Positions 42,919 through 51,593 of a stretch of 64,000 nucleotides of DNA are shown piece after piece. The stretch is from Pseudorhodobacter antarcticus (GTDB lineage: Bacteria > Pseudomonadota > Alphaproteobacteria > Rhodobacterales > Rhodobacteraceae): contig CAMAXX010000007.1 of the NCBI GenBank assembly GCA_945862435.1, positions 1 through 64,000 on the forward strand, given 5' to 3'. The translations under genes were made by a program, and so were the position numbers. Each line of letters begins with the position of its first letter. The stretch's first letter is position 1. The notes under the pieces were generated by a model. It had not been told where the DNA came from. It saw only the letters and a list, made by a program, of their open reading frames with translations, and did no database searches.

Positions 42919-45849
42919 ATGTCAAAGAAAATGCTTATCGACGCCACCCATGCCGAGGAGACAAGGGTTGTTGTGGTGGACGGAAATCGTGTTGAAGAAT
43001 TCGATTTTGAGACAATAAACAAACGCCAACTTGCGGGAAACATTTATCTGGCCAAAGTGATGCGGGTTGAACCCTCGCTTCAGGCGGCCTTTGTGGATTA
43101 CGGCGGCAATCGCCACGGGTTTTTGGCCTTTGCCGAAATTCACCCCGATTATTACCAAATTCCCCTAGCCGACCGCAAAGCGCTGCTGGAAGAGGAACGC
43201 GCTTTTGCACGGGCCGAGGAAGAGGAAGAAAATCGCCGCGCACGCCCACGCGAAGAGCGCCGCGATGAAGCGCCGCGTGAAGGTGGGCGTGAAAGTGGCG
43301 GGCGCAATGATCGCCGTTCGCGCGGACGTGGGCGTGATCGGCGCGCGGCCCCTGCTGCCGAGGCAGGAGTTGACGGTATTGAGGCAATCGAGGCCGAGAC
43401 AAACACCGCCACCATGGCCGAAAGCGCCACTAGTGATGCGGTGCTGGCAGGCCCAGAGCCGATGGTGCAAGAGGACGCTCCCGCCTCGCCTTCGGGAATG
43501 GAAGTGGTGGATTTGGGCGACGATGGCGCTGATGGCGACCACAGCGCCAACCATACAAGCCATAAGGGTGATCACAACCACGCAAATGATCATGCCGATC
43601 ATGATGCACCAACGGGCCCATCGCCCACGGATGAAACCACATCCGAGGATGCCGAACATCCAGATCACGGCCCCCGCCACCATGGGGAATCCGCTTTTAA
43701 CGAAGACGATGCTTTCCGTGCCATTGATCACGCGTCCGACAGCGATGATGATATAGAATCTGTCGCCGAAGAGGACCTCGCCGAGGAAATCTCTGCCCCC
43801 CGCCGCCCACGCGCGCGGCGTTATAAAATTCAAGAAGTGATCAAAGTGCGCCAGATCATGTTGGTGCAAGTGGTCAAGGAAGAGCGCGGCAACAAGGGCG
43901 CGGCGCTGACCACCTATCTGTCGCTGGCGGGCCGCTATTGCGTACTGATGCCTAACACAGCGCGCGGTGGCGGCATTTCGCGCAAAATCGTTCAAGCCGC
44001 TGACCGCAAGAAACTGAAAGAAATCGCCCAAGAGATCGAAGTGCCAGAAGGCGCGGGTCTGATCATCCGCACCGCCGGCGCGAAACGCACCAAGCCCGAG
44101 ATTAAGCGCGATTATGAATATCTGATGCGCCTATGGGAGCAAATCCGCGAACTCACGCTGAAATCTATGGCCCCTGCCGCGATTTACGAGGAAGGCGATC
44201 TAATCAAGCGCACGATCCGCGATTTGTATTCGTCGGAAATCGATGAGATTTTGGTCGAAGGCGAAGGCGGCTATCGCACTGCCAAAGACTTTATGCGCAT
44301 GATCATGCCCGCCCATGCCAAGCAGGTTGTCCGCTATGCCGATCCGACGCCGCTGTTCGCGCGCTATGGCGTGGAAAGCTATCTTTCGGGCATGTTTAAC
44401 CCGACAGTGCAGTTGAAATCGGGCGGCTATATCGTAATTGGTATCACCGAAGCGCTGGTGGCCATCGACGTAAACTCGGGCCGTGCGACCAAGGAAGGCA
44501 GCATCGAAGATACGGCGCTGAAAACTAACCTAGAGGCCGCCGAAGAGGTCGCCCGCCAATTGCGCCTGCGCGATTTGGCAGGTTTGATCGTGATCGACTT
44601 TATCGACATGGAAGAACGGCGCAACAACGCCGCCGTTGAAAAGCGCCTGAAAGACCGTCTGAAAACCGACCGCGCCCGCATTCAGGTGGGCCGCATTTCG
44701 GGCTTTGGCTTGATGGAAATGTCGCGTCAACGCCTGCGCCCGGGTATGCTGGAAAGCACGACGCAGCCCTGCGCGCATTGCCACGGAACGGGCCTGATCC
44801 GCAGCGATGACAGCCTTGGTCTGCAAGTGCTGCGCGCTTTGGAAGAAGAGGGTACGCGCAAACGATCGCGCGAGGTGCTGCTGCGCGCGCCGATTGGGAT
44901 TGTGAATTTCCTGATCAATCAAAAGCGCGAGCATATCGCCCAGATCGAGGCGCGCACGGGCATGTCGGTGCGTATTGAATGCGACCCCGTCATGATTAGC
45001 CCTGATTTCACTATTGAAAAATTCAAAACCGCCACACGGGCGGTTATTGGCAGCTCGTCCGTAATTTCGGGCAACGCCAGCCTGATGGGCGCGCCTGTGG
45101 CCGAAGAAGAGCAGGAAGACGAGGTTTTGGACGATTTTGTCGAGGATGAGGGCGAAGACGCAGGTGAAGATACCGCCAGCGCCGAGGCAAAACCCGAAGG
45201 CAAAGGCGATGGCGCAGGGGATGGCGGCAAAAAGCGCCGCCGCCGCCGCCGCCGCAAGCCGCGTAGTGGGGCGCAAAGCAGTGATGGCAATGATGCCGCG
45301 CCATCTGGCGAAGACGACGATGAGGACGAAGGCGAGAATGATGATGCGGCCAATGAGGGCGCCGATGCGTCACCTTCTGCGCAACAAGCCGCCGCCTCGC
45401 CAGCCCCATCCAGCGAAAAGCCAAAGCGCGGCCGCGCCCCGCGCGGTGGCAAAAAGGCAGACAACGATACCCTCGCGCCCAGCGTGTCAGCAGATGCAGA
45501 GCCAGCAGATGCAGAGCCAGCAAATGCAGAGGCTGCCGTGGCTGAAGCCTTTGGCGCAACCATTGACGCGCCAGTAGAATCTGCCGCAAAGCCAACCCGT
45601 GGCCGCGCCAAGGTAAAAGCTGAAGATCCAGTCGCTGTTGCCGAACCCAAGGCCAAACCCACCCGCGCCCCGCGCGCCGCAAAGGCCAAGGACGCGGGTG
45701 ATGTGGCCGAACAGGTCATTGCACCAGACGCACCTGCCCCACCTGCCGCTGAACCCCCCGCACCAGTGGCTGAGGCCCCCGCCGCCCCAGCGCCAGCCCC
45801 CGCGCCCGACAAGCCGCGCAAAAAGGGCTGGTGGAGCAGCAAATCCTAA
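42919..45849 (+). CDS. rne: Ribonuclease E (Rne/Rng family)
   Basis: 976-aa endoribonuclease that drives mRNA decay and rRNA/tRNA processing. The N-terminal domain has KKMLIDATHAEETRVVVVDG, an S1 domain split by a long acidic, His-rich insert (about residues 95-290), and catalytic Asp residues in LVAIDVNSGRAT and LIVIDFIDMEE. The Zn-link CAHCHGTG follows. The C-terminal 250 residues are disordered with basic KKRRRRRRRKPR and Ala/Pro-rich parts, likely the degradosome scaffold. The split S1 domain is known from alphaproteobacteria; the run GDHNHANDHADHD in it is unusual. A repeat in the tail (45490-45534) is in frame. Confidence 0.95.
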   Translation: MSKKMLIDATHAEETRVVVVDGNRVEEFDFETINKRQLAGNIYLAKVMRVEPSLQAAFVDYGGNRHGFLAFAEIHPDYYQIPLADRKALLEEERAFARAEEEEENRRARPREERRDEAPREGGRESGGRNDRRSRGRGRDRRAAPAAEAGVDGIEAIEAETNTATMAESATSDAVLAGPEPMVQEDAPASPSGMEVVDLGDDGADGDHSANHTSHKGDHNHANDHADHDAPTGPSPTDETTSEDAEHPDHGPRHHGESAFNEDDAFRAIDHASDSDDDIESVAEEDLAEEISAPRRPRARRYKIQEVIKVRQIMLVQVVKEERGNKGAALTTYLSLAGRYCVLMPNTARGGGISRKIVQAADRKKLKEIAQEIEVPEGAGLIIRTAGAKRTKPEIKRDYEYLMRLWEQIRELTLKSMAPAAIYEEGDLIKRTIRDLYSSEIDEILVEGEGGYRTAKDFMRMIMPAHAKQVVRYADPTPLFARYGVESYLSGMFNPTVQLKSGGYIVIGITEALVAIDVNSGRATKEGSIEDTALKTNLEAAEEVARQLRLRDLAGLIVIDFIDMEERRNNAAVEKRLKDRLKTDRARIQVGRISGFGLMEMSRQRLRPGMLESTTQPCAHCHGTGLIRSDDSLGLQVLRALEEEGTRKRSREVLLRAPIGIVNFLINQKREHIAQIEARTGMSVRIECDPVMISPDFTIEKFKTATRAVIGSSSVISGNASLMGAPVAEEEQEDEVLDDFVEDEGEDAGEDTASAEAKPEGKGDGAGDGGKKRRRRRRRKPRSGAQSSDGNDAAPSGEDDDEDEGENDDAANEGADASPSAQQAAASPAPSSEKPKRGRAPRGGKKADNDTLAPSVSADAEPADAEPANAEAAVAEAFGATIDAPVESAAKPTRGRAKVKAEDPVAVAEPKAKPTRAPRAAKAKDAGDVAEQVIAPDAPAPPAAEPPAPVAEAPAAPAPAPAPDKPRKKGWWSSKS
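45490..45534. repeat. 15-bp in-frame tandem repeat in rne
   Basis: GCAGATGCAGAGCCA occurs twice exactly and a third time with three changes. It encodes ADAEP, ADAEP, ANAEA in the disordered tail of RNase E. Confidence 0.92.
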
Positions 45850-45873
45850 GCCATTGATATTTGGCTGATGATC

Positions 45874-45897
45874 GGGGCAGGGGGCAACCTCTGCCCC
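45874..45897. terminator. Hairpin between rne and the TusA-like gene
   Basis: GGGGCAG and CTGCCCC form a 7-bp stem around a 10-nt loop, followed by TCTTC. It separates two convergent genes, so it may serve both strands; the U-tract is weak. Confidence 0.6.
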
Positions 45898-45900
45898 TCT

Positions 45901-46131
45901 TCATATGCCGCAGCGGATCATATAGACCTGCCCCCCTGCCACGGGCGCGGCCCCCAAATAGGCGTGTCCCGCGGTTGCGCAAAAATGGGGCAGATCAATT
46001 GCAGCCATCTCGTCCGATGCCAGCACGCGCAGCACCTGCCCTGCCGACATGCCCGCCAGAACCTTGCGCGCGCGCAAAACGGGCAGGGGGCACAGCAGCC
46101 CTAGGCAATCAATCTCTTTATCCGATTCCAT
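45901..46131 (-). CDS. TusA-family sulfurtransferase
   Basis: 76-aa SirA/TusA fold protein. The active-site segment EIDCLGLLCPLPVLRARKVL contains the family CPxP motif with the sulfur-carrying Cys, and a second Cys follows the central helix. TusA relays persulfide sulfur to tRNA thiolation, cofactors or oxidation pathways. ATG 46131 has AAAGGG upstream; ATG 46146 is alternative. It is divergent from ccdA, itself a thiol-redox protein. Confidence 0.9.
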   Translation of the reverse strand: MESDKEIDCLGLLCPLPVLRARKVLAGMSAGQVLRVLASDEMAAIDLPHFCATAGHAYLGAAPVAGGQVYMIRCGI

Positions 46132-46260
46132 CAAATGCCCTTTCATACTGATCTAAATACCTTCGCCGAAGGCACCTCGCAGACCTTCCCACGCATCTGT
46201 GACAATCGCGCCCTTAACGCAGCGCCGTTTCTGCGCTATCACAGCCAAAAGGGAATCCCG

Positions 46261-47013
46261 ATGTTCGGCATAGATATCTTAGACGCCAGCCTGTTGCCCA
46301 GCCTTATCGTGGCGCTGATCGCGGGGGGACTGTCATTTTTATCGCCCTGCGTGCTGCCGATTGTGCCGCCCTATCTGGCCTATATGTCGGGCATTTCAGT
46401 CGGTGAGATGAAGGGGGCTGGCCAAGGGCGGCGCAGCCCTATTTTTGCCGCGCTGTTTTTCGTGCTGGGTCTGTCCACGATTTTCCTGCTGATGGGGCTG
46501 GCGGCATCGGCCTTTGGCGCGTTTTTCCTTGGCAATGCGGCGTGGTTCAACACTGCCGCTGCCGTTGTTATTATGACATTTGGGGCGCATTTTATAGGGA
46601 TATTCCGCATATCCATTCTGGACCGTGATCTGCGTATGGATGCCTCGGCCGAAGGTGGCACTGCGTTTGGAGCCTATGTTTTGGGCCTTGCCTTTGCCTT
46701 TGGCTGGACGCCCTGCATCGGCCCGCAATTGGGTGCAATCCTAACGCTTGCTGCCCAAGAGGGGGACGCCGCCCGCGGCACGGCGCTGCTGGGGGCCTAT
46801 GCGCTGGGACTTGGTATTCCCTTTCTACTGGTTGCAGCCTTTTTCGCGCGCCTCTCGCCCATGGTCGATTTCCTGAAACGCAACGGCCAGCGGATTGAGC
46901 GGATTATGGGCCTGATGCTGTGGACAATTGGCCTCTTGATGCTGATGGGCGGGTTTTCGGACATGTCTTTTTGGCTGCTGGATAACATCCCCTTCCTTGC
47001 CAGCTTGGGCTAG
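46261..47013 (+). CDS. ccdA: Cytochrome c biogenesis protein CcdA
   Basis: 250-aa inner-membrane protein that moves electrons from cytosolic thioredoxin to periplasmic thiol carriers needed for haem attachment. About six helices. The redox-active cysteines are in LSFLSPCVLPIVPPYLAYMSG and AFAFGWTPCIGPQLGAIL. The start at 46261 is preceded by AAAGGGAA; the open frame upstream is not conserved. Confidence 0.95.
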   Translation: MFGIDILDASLLPSLIVALIAGGLSFLSPCVLPIVPPYLAYMSGISVGEMKGAGQGRRSPIFAALFFVLGLSTIFLLMGLAASAFGAFFLGNAAWFNTAAAVVIMTFGAHFIGIFRISILDRDLRMDASAEGGTAFGAYVLGLAFAFGWTPCIGPQLGAILTLAAQEGDAARGTALLGAYALGLGIPFLLVAAFFARLSPMVDFLKRNGQRIERIMGLMLWTIGLLMLMGGFSDMSFWLLDNIPFLASLG

Positions 47014-47031
47014 CTCGCGCTAGGGTGGCGT

Positions 47032-48324
47032 ATGTCCAATGCGCCCACGCCTGATCTTAGCCTTAAAGCCTTTCGCAGAAAGGTGTTTTATATTCCGGGG
47101 TATGATCCCTTCCCGCCGCGCCGTTATCGCGAGTTATATCGCTTCGAGGGAGCGGCGCAGGCAGCTATTTCGGAATATAGCGTTACCATGCAGCCCAGCC
47201 TGCCGCGCAAAAAAGGGTCAGATGTTCCCTATGGCTGGCTGGCCTTGGGGGTGATGGACGGCACCGAGACGCGCGTGGATGTGGAGGTGATGATCTGGTC
47301 TGACATCGTCAAATCATCCATGCCTGACGGCATTTTGGCAACCTATTGGCAGATGGTTAGCACGATGTGGGTCTATTTCGCATCGGGTGCATTTTTTAGG
47401 CAAATGCGCCTGCGCAAAGGGCCGACGGTCGCGGCGCTGTATCCTGTTCTACATTTGGTTGGCCAAGCCCTGATTGCCACGGTTATCGGCGCTGCGGCGG
47501 CATGGCTGCTGTCTTTCATCCACCCCGCTTTGGCCCTGCTTGGGCTGATCGCAGCCTATGGGTTTTTGACCCTTGCCAAAAAATACGACCATCACATTCT
47601 GGCCCATTACCTGATGCATGATTTCGCCTTTTCAGCGCAGTATTGGGGGGCATATCCGCCTGAATTATCTGCTCGGATGGGCACATTCGCCGCCCGTATC
47701 CAACAAAGCTTGCTCGGCGATTTCAACGAAGTGCTGATCGTCGGCCATTCCTCAGGGGCCTATATGGGGGTTACGATATTGTCGGACATCCTGCGCGCTG
47801 GCCTGCCAGAAAAGCGCCCTGAAATCAGCTTTCTAACCATTGGCCAAGTGGTGCCGATGGTGTCGTTCCTGCCCCGCGCCACCCGCCTGCGCGGCGATTT
47901 GCACTATCTGTGCCAGCGCGATGAAATCACTTGGGTCGATGTCACAGCCCCCGGCGATGGCTGCTCCTTTGCGCTGTGCGATCCTGTGGCGGTGACAGGG
48001 CTTGCCCCGATGGTGGGGGCAAATGGGGCGGGGCCAAATGGGGCGGGGCCAAATGGGGCGGGGGCAGATGGGGGGGGGCAAAAATGGCCGCTGATCGTGT
48101 CTTGCGCCTTTACCCAAACCTTGTCGCCAGAAACTTGGGCCAAGCTGCGGTATAAGTTTTTCCGCCTGCATTTTCAGTATATGTGCGCCTTTGACCGCGT
48201 GGGACATTACGATTATTTCCGCATCACCGCTGGGCCGCAAACGCTGGCGCAGCGCTATGCGGGGGTGGCCCCTTCGCCCCAGCGCATCACAAAGGCGCTG
48301 TCATACTATCGGGATATCACATGA
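47032..48324 (+). CDS. Alpha/beta-hydrolase-like membrane protein, function unknown
   Basis: 430 aa. Starts with KVFYIPGYDPFPPRRYRELYR, a pattern I do not link to a named enzyme. Two hydrophobic helices lie at about 135-180. A nucleophile elbow EVLIVGHSSGAYMG near residue 243 points to an alpha/beta hydrolase (lipase or esterase-like), and FDRVGHYDYFRI near the end may carry the catalytic His. The segment GANGAGPNGAGPNGAGADGG is encoded by a 15-bp tandem repeat and is probably a variable loop. The stop overlaps the P450 start (ATGA), so the pair likely acts together. Confidence 0.8.
   Translation: MSNAPTPDLSLKAFRRKVFYIPGYDPFPPRRYRELYRFEGAAQAAISEYSVTMQPSLPRKKGSDVPYGWLALGVMDGTETRVDVEVMIWSDIVKSSMPDGILATYWQMVSTMWVYFASGAFFRQMRLRKGPTVAALYPVLHLVGQALIATVIGAAAAWLLSFIHPALALLGLIAAYGFLTLAKKYDHHILAHYLMHDFAFSAQYWGAYPPELSARMGTFAARIQQSLLGDFNEVLIVGHSSGAYMGVTILSDILRAGLPEKRPEISFLTIGQVVPMVSFLPRATRLRGDLHYLCQRDEITWVDVTAPGDGCSFALCDPVAVTGLAPMVGANGAGPNGAGPNGAGADGGGQKWPLIVSCAFTQTLSPETWAKLRYKFFRLHFQYMCAFDRVGHYDYFRITAGPQTLAQRYAGVAPSPQRITKALSYYRDIT
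48016..48075. repeat. Four-unit 15-bp in-frame tandem repeat
   Basis: Four units of the type GGGCCAAATGGGGCG (two identical, the outer ones diverged) inside the hydrolase-like gene encode GANGA, GPNGA, GPNGA, GADGG. Copy number changes would keep the reading frame. Confidence 0.93.
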
Positions 48325-49685
48325 CCGATTTGCCCCCCAAACCCACACCGCGCGCCCCGCGCGTGTCTTTATGGGCCTACCTGCGCCTGTTTCGGCGTGA
48401 CATTCTGTCTGCCCAGCCCCAGCGCCTGTATCATGCTTGGATGGCCGAATTTCGCACGCTGTTTTTCCACAGTTATATGATCAACGATCCCGCGCTTATC
48501 GCGCGCGTGCTAACCGAAGCGCCCGATTTGTTCCCCAAATCGAACCGCATCCGCGAGGGGCTGGCACCCCTTTTGGGCAATTCGGTTTTTGTCACCAATG
48601 GGGATGAGTGGAGGCGCCAGCGCCGCATCATAGACCCCGCCTTTGAAGGGGGCCGCCTGCGCGACACTTTCCCCGCCATGCTGGCCGCAGGGCAGGCGGC
48701 GGTTGCGCGGTTGGGCGCGGGCGTGCAGGCAGCCGAGGTCGAGATCGAGGCGATCACTTCGCACCTTGCGGCCGATGTGATCTTTCGCGCCCTGTTCTCC
48801 ATTCCGATCGAGGATGAAACCGCTTGGGCGGTGTTTTCCGAGTTTAAGGCCTATCAACGCAGCCAGCCCCTGCTTAATCTTGCGGCGTTTATCCCCTTGC
48901 CAAAATGGCTTCCCCGCGCGCATCGCAAATCGACGCTGACTTCGGCTCAGAAAATCCGTGCGCTGATCACAAAACTGACCCAAGCCCGCGCTGATGATAT
49001 TTCTGCGCGCCGCGCGCCTAATGATTTGTCCACAAAGATCATGACCACCATCGACCCAGTCACGGGCCAAGGGTTTGAACCTGAAGAAATGGTCGATCAA
49101 GTGGCTATTTTCTTTTTGGCCGGCCATGAAACCAGTGCCTCGGCGCTGGCATGGGGTCTTTATCTGCTGGCACTTTATCCGGATATTCAGGAACAAGTCG
49201 CCGCTGAAGGGGCGTCTCTGGGCGATGCCCCCAGTTTTTCTGATTTGTCCAAGTTGCGCCTAACCCGTGATGTGTTCCGCGAAACCCTGCGCCTTTATCC
49301 GCCTGTGCCGATGATGGTGCGCCAAAATCTGCACCCTGAAACCTTTCGCGCGCGCGCGGTCAAACGCGGCGCACAGGTTGTGATCTCGCCTTGGCATTTG
49401 CACCGCCACGAACGGTTATGGGCCAATCCTGATGCGTTCGACCCCGCCCGCTGGCAGCGTGATGAGACCAAAGTAAGTCAACGTGACGCCTATCTGCCGT
49501 TTTCTGCGGGCCCGCGCGTGTGCACTGGGGCAGGCTTTGCCATGGCCGAAGGAGTTTTGCTGCTGGCGCTTTTGGCCAGCGCATACCGCTTTGTTCCCGT
49601 GGCAAGCCGCCCGCCGGTGCCTGTTGCACATCTTACAGTGCGCGGCCGCGATGGGATATGGCTGCACATTGCAACGCGTGTGTAA
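48321..49685 (+). CDS. Cytochrome P450
   Basis: 454-aa haem monooxygenase, cytosolic or peripheral. I-helix oxygen-binding motif FFLAGHETSASAL, K-helix ExxR in FRETLRLYPPVP, and haem-binding loop PFSAGPRVCTGAGFAMAE with the axial Cys. The layout (LFPKSNRIREGLAPLLGNSVFVTNGDEWRRQRRIIDPAF) resembles CYP4/CYP102-like fatty-acid hydroxylases in bacteria. No redox partner gene is adjacent. Overlaps the hydrolase-like gene by 4 nt. Substrate unknown; a lipid is plausible. Confidence 0.94.
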   Translation: MTDLPPKPTPRAPRVSLWAYLRLFRRDILSAQPQRLYHAWMAEFRTLFFHSYMINDPALIARVLTEAPDLFPKSNRIREGLAPLLGNSVFVTNGDEWRRQRRIIDPAFEGGRLRDTFPAMLAAGQAAVARLGAGVQAAEVEIEAITSHLAADVIFRALFSIPIEDETAWAVFSEFKAYQRSQPLLNLAAFIPLPKWLPRAHRKSTLTSAQKIRALITKLTQARADDISARRAPNDLSTKIMTTIDPVTGQGFEPEEMVDQVAIFFLAGHETSASALAWGLYLLALYPDIQEQVAAEGASLGDAPSFSDLSKLRLTRDVFRETLRLYPPVPMMVRQNLHPETFRARAVKRGAQVVISPWHLHRHERLWANPDAFDPARWQRDETKVSQRDAYLPFSAGPRVCTGAGFAMAEGVLLLALLASAYRFVPVASRPPVPVAHLTVRGRDGIWLHIATRV

Positions 49686-49760
49686 GGGGGGCGTTCGCCG
49701 CCGCCCTGCGTGCCAGAAAGCTGTCCCGCTCCCCCTGCGGAATATCTGTTAAAAAAGAAG
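49686..49760 (+). repeat. Diverged GGATATTT-type element
   Basis: GGGGGGCG, a GC-rich stretch, CCCCCTGCGGAATATCTG and AAAAAAGAAG follow the general order of the repeat family, but with several changes. It comes right after the P450 stop. Confidence 0.5.
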
Positions 49761-49863
49761 AATCGCCCCCATTGATTTTTTTTTTCAAATATCCGAAAAG
49801 GCGATATTCTGAACTTCTGTGACACGCGATTTATGCTGTAAATAGGGGATATTTTCGCTCCTA

Positions 49864-50190
49864 ATGTTGCAGAGTTTGAAGCGCGCGATCGAAGGGGACA
49901 GTTCGGCGAAAGCTGTTCATTCGCCCTTTCGGATGACGGTTGCCGGTGTGATAGACATTAATCTGCGCCAGGTGCGCGTCTCAAAGGCGGCTGACCCTTG
50001 TTTGCAGCAAATCTCAACCTCGATTGGCCAGACGCCGCTGCGCGCGTTTAATGCGCTGCGCGTTCAAGATTGGACCGCCAAGAGGCAAGCCTTTGGATTA
50101 AAGGCCAGTTCGATTGTGCGCCATTTTGGCCGGTTGTCGCAGGTGTTGCACTGGGCGCGGCACAAAGATAGGGCACGTCCACTTCGTTAA
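49864..50190 (+). pseudogene. Possible tyrosine-integrase N-terminal remnant
   Basis: A 108-codon frame whose end, ALRVQDWTAKRQAFGLKASS followed by IVRHFGRLSQVLHWARHKD, resembles the SAM-like core-binding domain of phage-type integrases. No catalytic domain follows. The resemblance is weak; it may also be a chance frame. The rest of the 49686-50342 gap holds only a diverged repeat and no other gene. Confidence 0.3.
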
Positions 50191-50342
50191 ACAAACACGG
50201 CGTTTTGCTCTATAAAACTGCCTGCGTCTTCTTTCTGTTCCACAATCTTCGGTTCTGCCTCAATCTGAATGTGTTGCTCATTTTCCACGGAAATCCACCG
50301 CCTTTAACTTGATTTCTGCCAGCGTTGCATCAGTTTTTCAAA

Positions 50343-51593
50343 ATGCAAAACTTTAATCTTTTTCCGCAAAGCTTTAGTCCCACGCGTGCTGCCGGTCTTG
50401 CGATGATGGCGGATTTTGTGCCGGCCATGGGGCGGCGTTATGCCAATGGGCGCAATTATGATTATGGTGCGGGCAAGCATAAAGCCGTCTCGCAGCTCTC
50501 GCCCTATATTCGTCATCGCTTGATTACAGAAACTGAAGTGCTGTCTGCCGCCTTGCGCGCGCATGGGGCCGAGGGGGCCGAAAAGTTCATCGATGAGGTG
50601 ATTTGGCGGGGCTATTTCAAAGGCTGGCTGGAACGTCGTCCACAGGTTTGGCAAAGCTATGTCGGTGGCCTAAACGGCGATCTTGCCGCAGCCGATCTCG
50701 ACCGACGTTTGCGCCGCGATCTGGCGCGGGCCACCGATGGGCAGACGGGCATCGCGTGTTTTGACGTTTGGGCGCAAGAATTGGTTGAAACAGGGTATTT
50801 GCACAATCATGCTCGGATGTGGTTCGCCTCAATCTGGATTTTTACGCTGGGCCTTCCGTGGCGGCTTGGGGCGGATTTCTTTTACCGTCATTTGCTAGAT
50901 GGGGACGCGGCAAGTAACACGCTGGGCTGGCGATGGGCTGCGGGTCTGCATACGCGCGGTAAGCCTTATCCCGCCCGCGCGGATAATATTGCCACCTTTA
51001 CGGGCGGGCGTTTTACCCCGCGCGCGTCGGATTTGGCCGAAGTAACAGCGGGTCTTGAGGATGCCGAGCCAGACGGCTTGCCCCCTGTGCTGGCGCTGCG
51101 CAGCCCGACCGCGCCTGCCTTGGGCCTGCCTGCCGCGCTTTTGATTACAGATGAAGATGGCTGTTTGCAGGATTTTAATCTGCACTCTTATGACATAGTT
51201 GCTGCGTCAACTTTGGCGGTGTCGCATCTGCGCTCGCCCCTTGCTGTCGCCGATCACGTTACCGCATTCGAGGCGGGCAGTCTGGCTGACACCGCCGCGC
51301 GGGCGGGTTTTAGCGTGGATAATCTGGCCGCGGGCGATCCGACCGCGCTGGCGCAATGGGCGGCAAAGGCAGGTGCGCGGCAGATTGTAACGCCCTATAT
51401 CACGCAGGGGCCGCTGCGCGATTTCATGTCCGAGGCCGCCCCAGCACTGGCCTTGCGCGGCGTTGCGCTGTGCGAATGGCGGCGCGATTATGACGCCGCC
51501 GTGTGGCCCCTTGCAACGGCAGGCTTTTTCAAAGTGCGTCAGAATATTCCCGAAATTTTGGCAAAAACCGTGCCAGATTGGGCGCGGGAATGA
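50343..51593 (+). CDS. Photolyase/cryptochrome-like flavoprotein with FAD domain first
   Basis: 416 aa. Residues 45-225 match the helical FAD-binding half of photolyases: KAVSQLSPYIRHRL, DEVIWRGYFKGWL, ETGYLHNHARMWFASIW, and DGDAASNTLGWRWAAG with Asn192 at the flavin-N5 position and Trp196. In known photolyases an alpha/beta antenna domain comes before this. Here that domain seems to come after: residues 262-400 read like it (LPAALLITDEDGCLQDFN; ARQIVTPYITQGPLRDFM; WRRDYDAAVWPLATAGFF). This suggests a permuted protein. Light-driven repair or sensing is possible but unproven. ATG 50343 has a weak ribosome-binding site. First of four overlapping genes. Confidence 0.8.
   Translation: MQNFNLFPQSFSPTRAAGLAMMADFVPAMGRRYANGRNYDYGAGKHKAVSQLSPYIRHRLITETEVLSAALRAHGAEGAEKFIDEVIWRGYFKGWLERRPQVWQSYVGGLNGDLAAADLDRRLRRDLARATDGQTGIACFDVWAQELVETGYLHNHARMWFASIWIFTLGLPWRLGADFFYRHLLDGDAASNTLGWRWAAGLHTRGKPYPARADNIATFTGGRFTPRASDLAEVTAGLEDAEPDGLPPVLALRSPTAPALGLPAALLITDEDGCLQDFNLHSYDIVAASTLAVSHLRSPLAVADHVTAFEAGSLADTAARAGFSVDNLAAGDPTALAQWAAKAGARQIVTPYITQGPLRDFMSEAAPALALRGVALCEWRRDYDAAVWPLATAGFFKVRQNIPEILAKTVPDWARE

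Noticed and set aside
44919..45842. Long minus-strand open frames opposite rne
   Set aside because: They mirror the GC-rich, repetitive tail of RNase E; no family resemblance or start signals.
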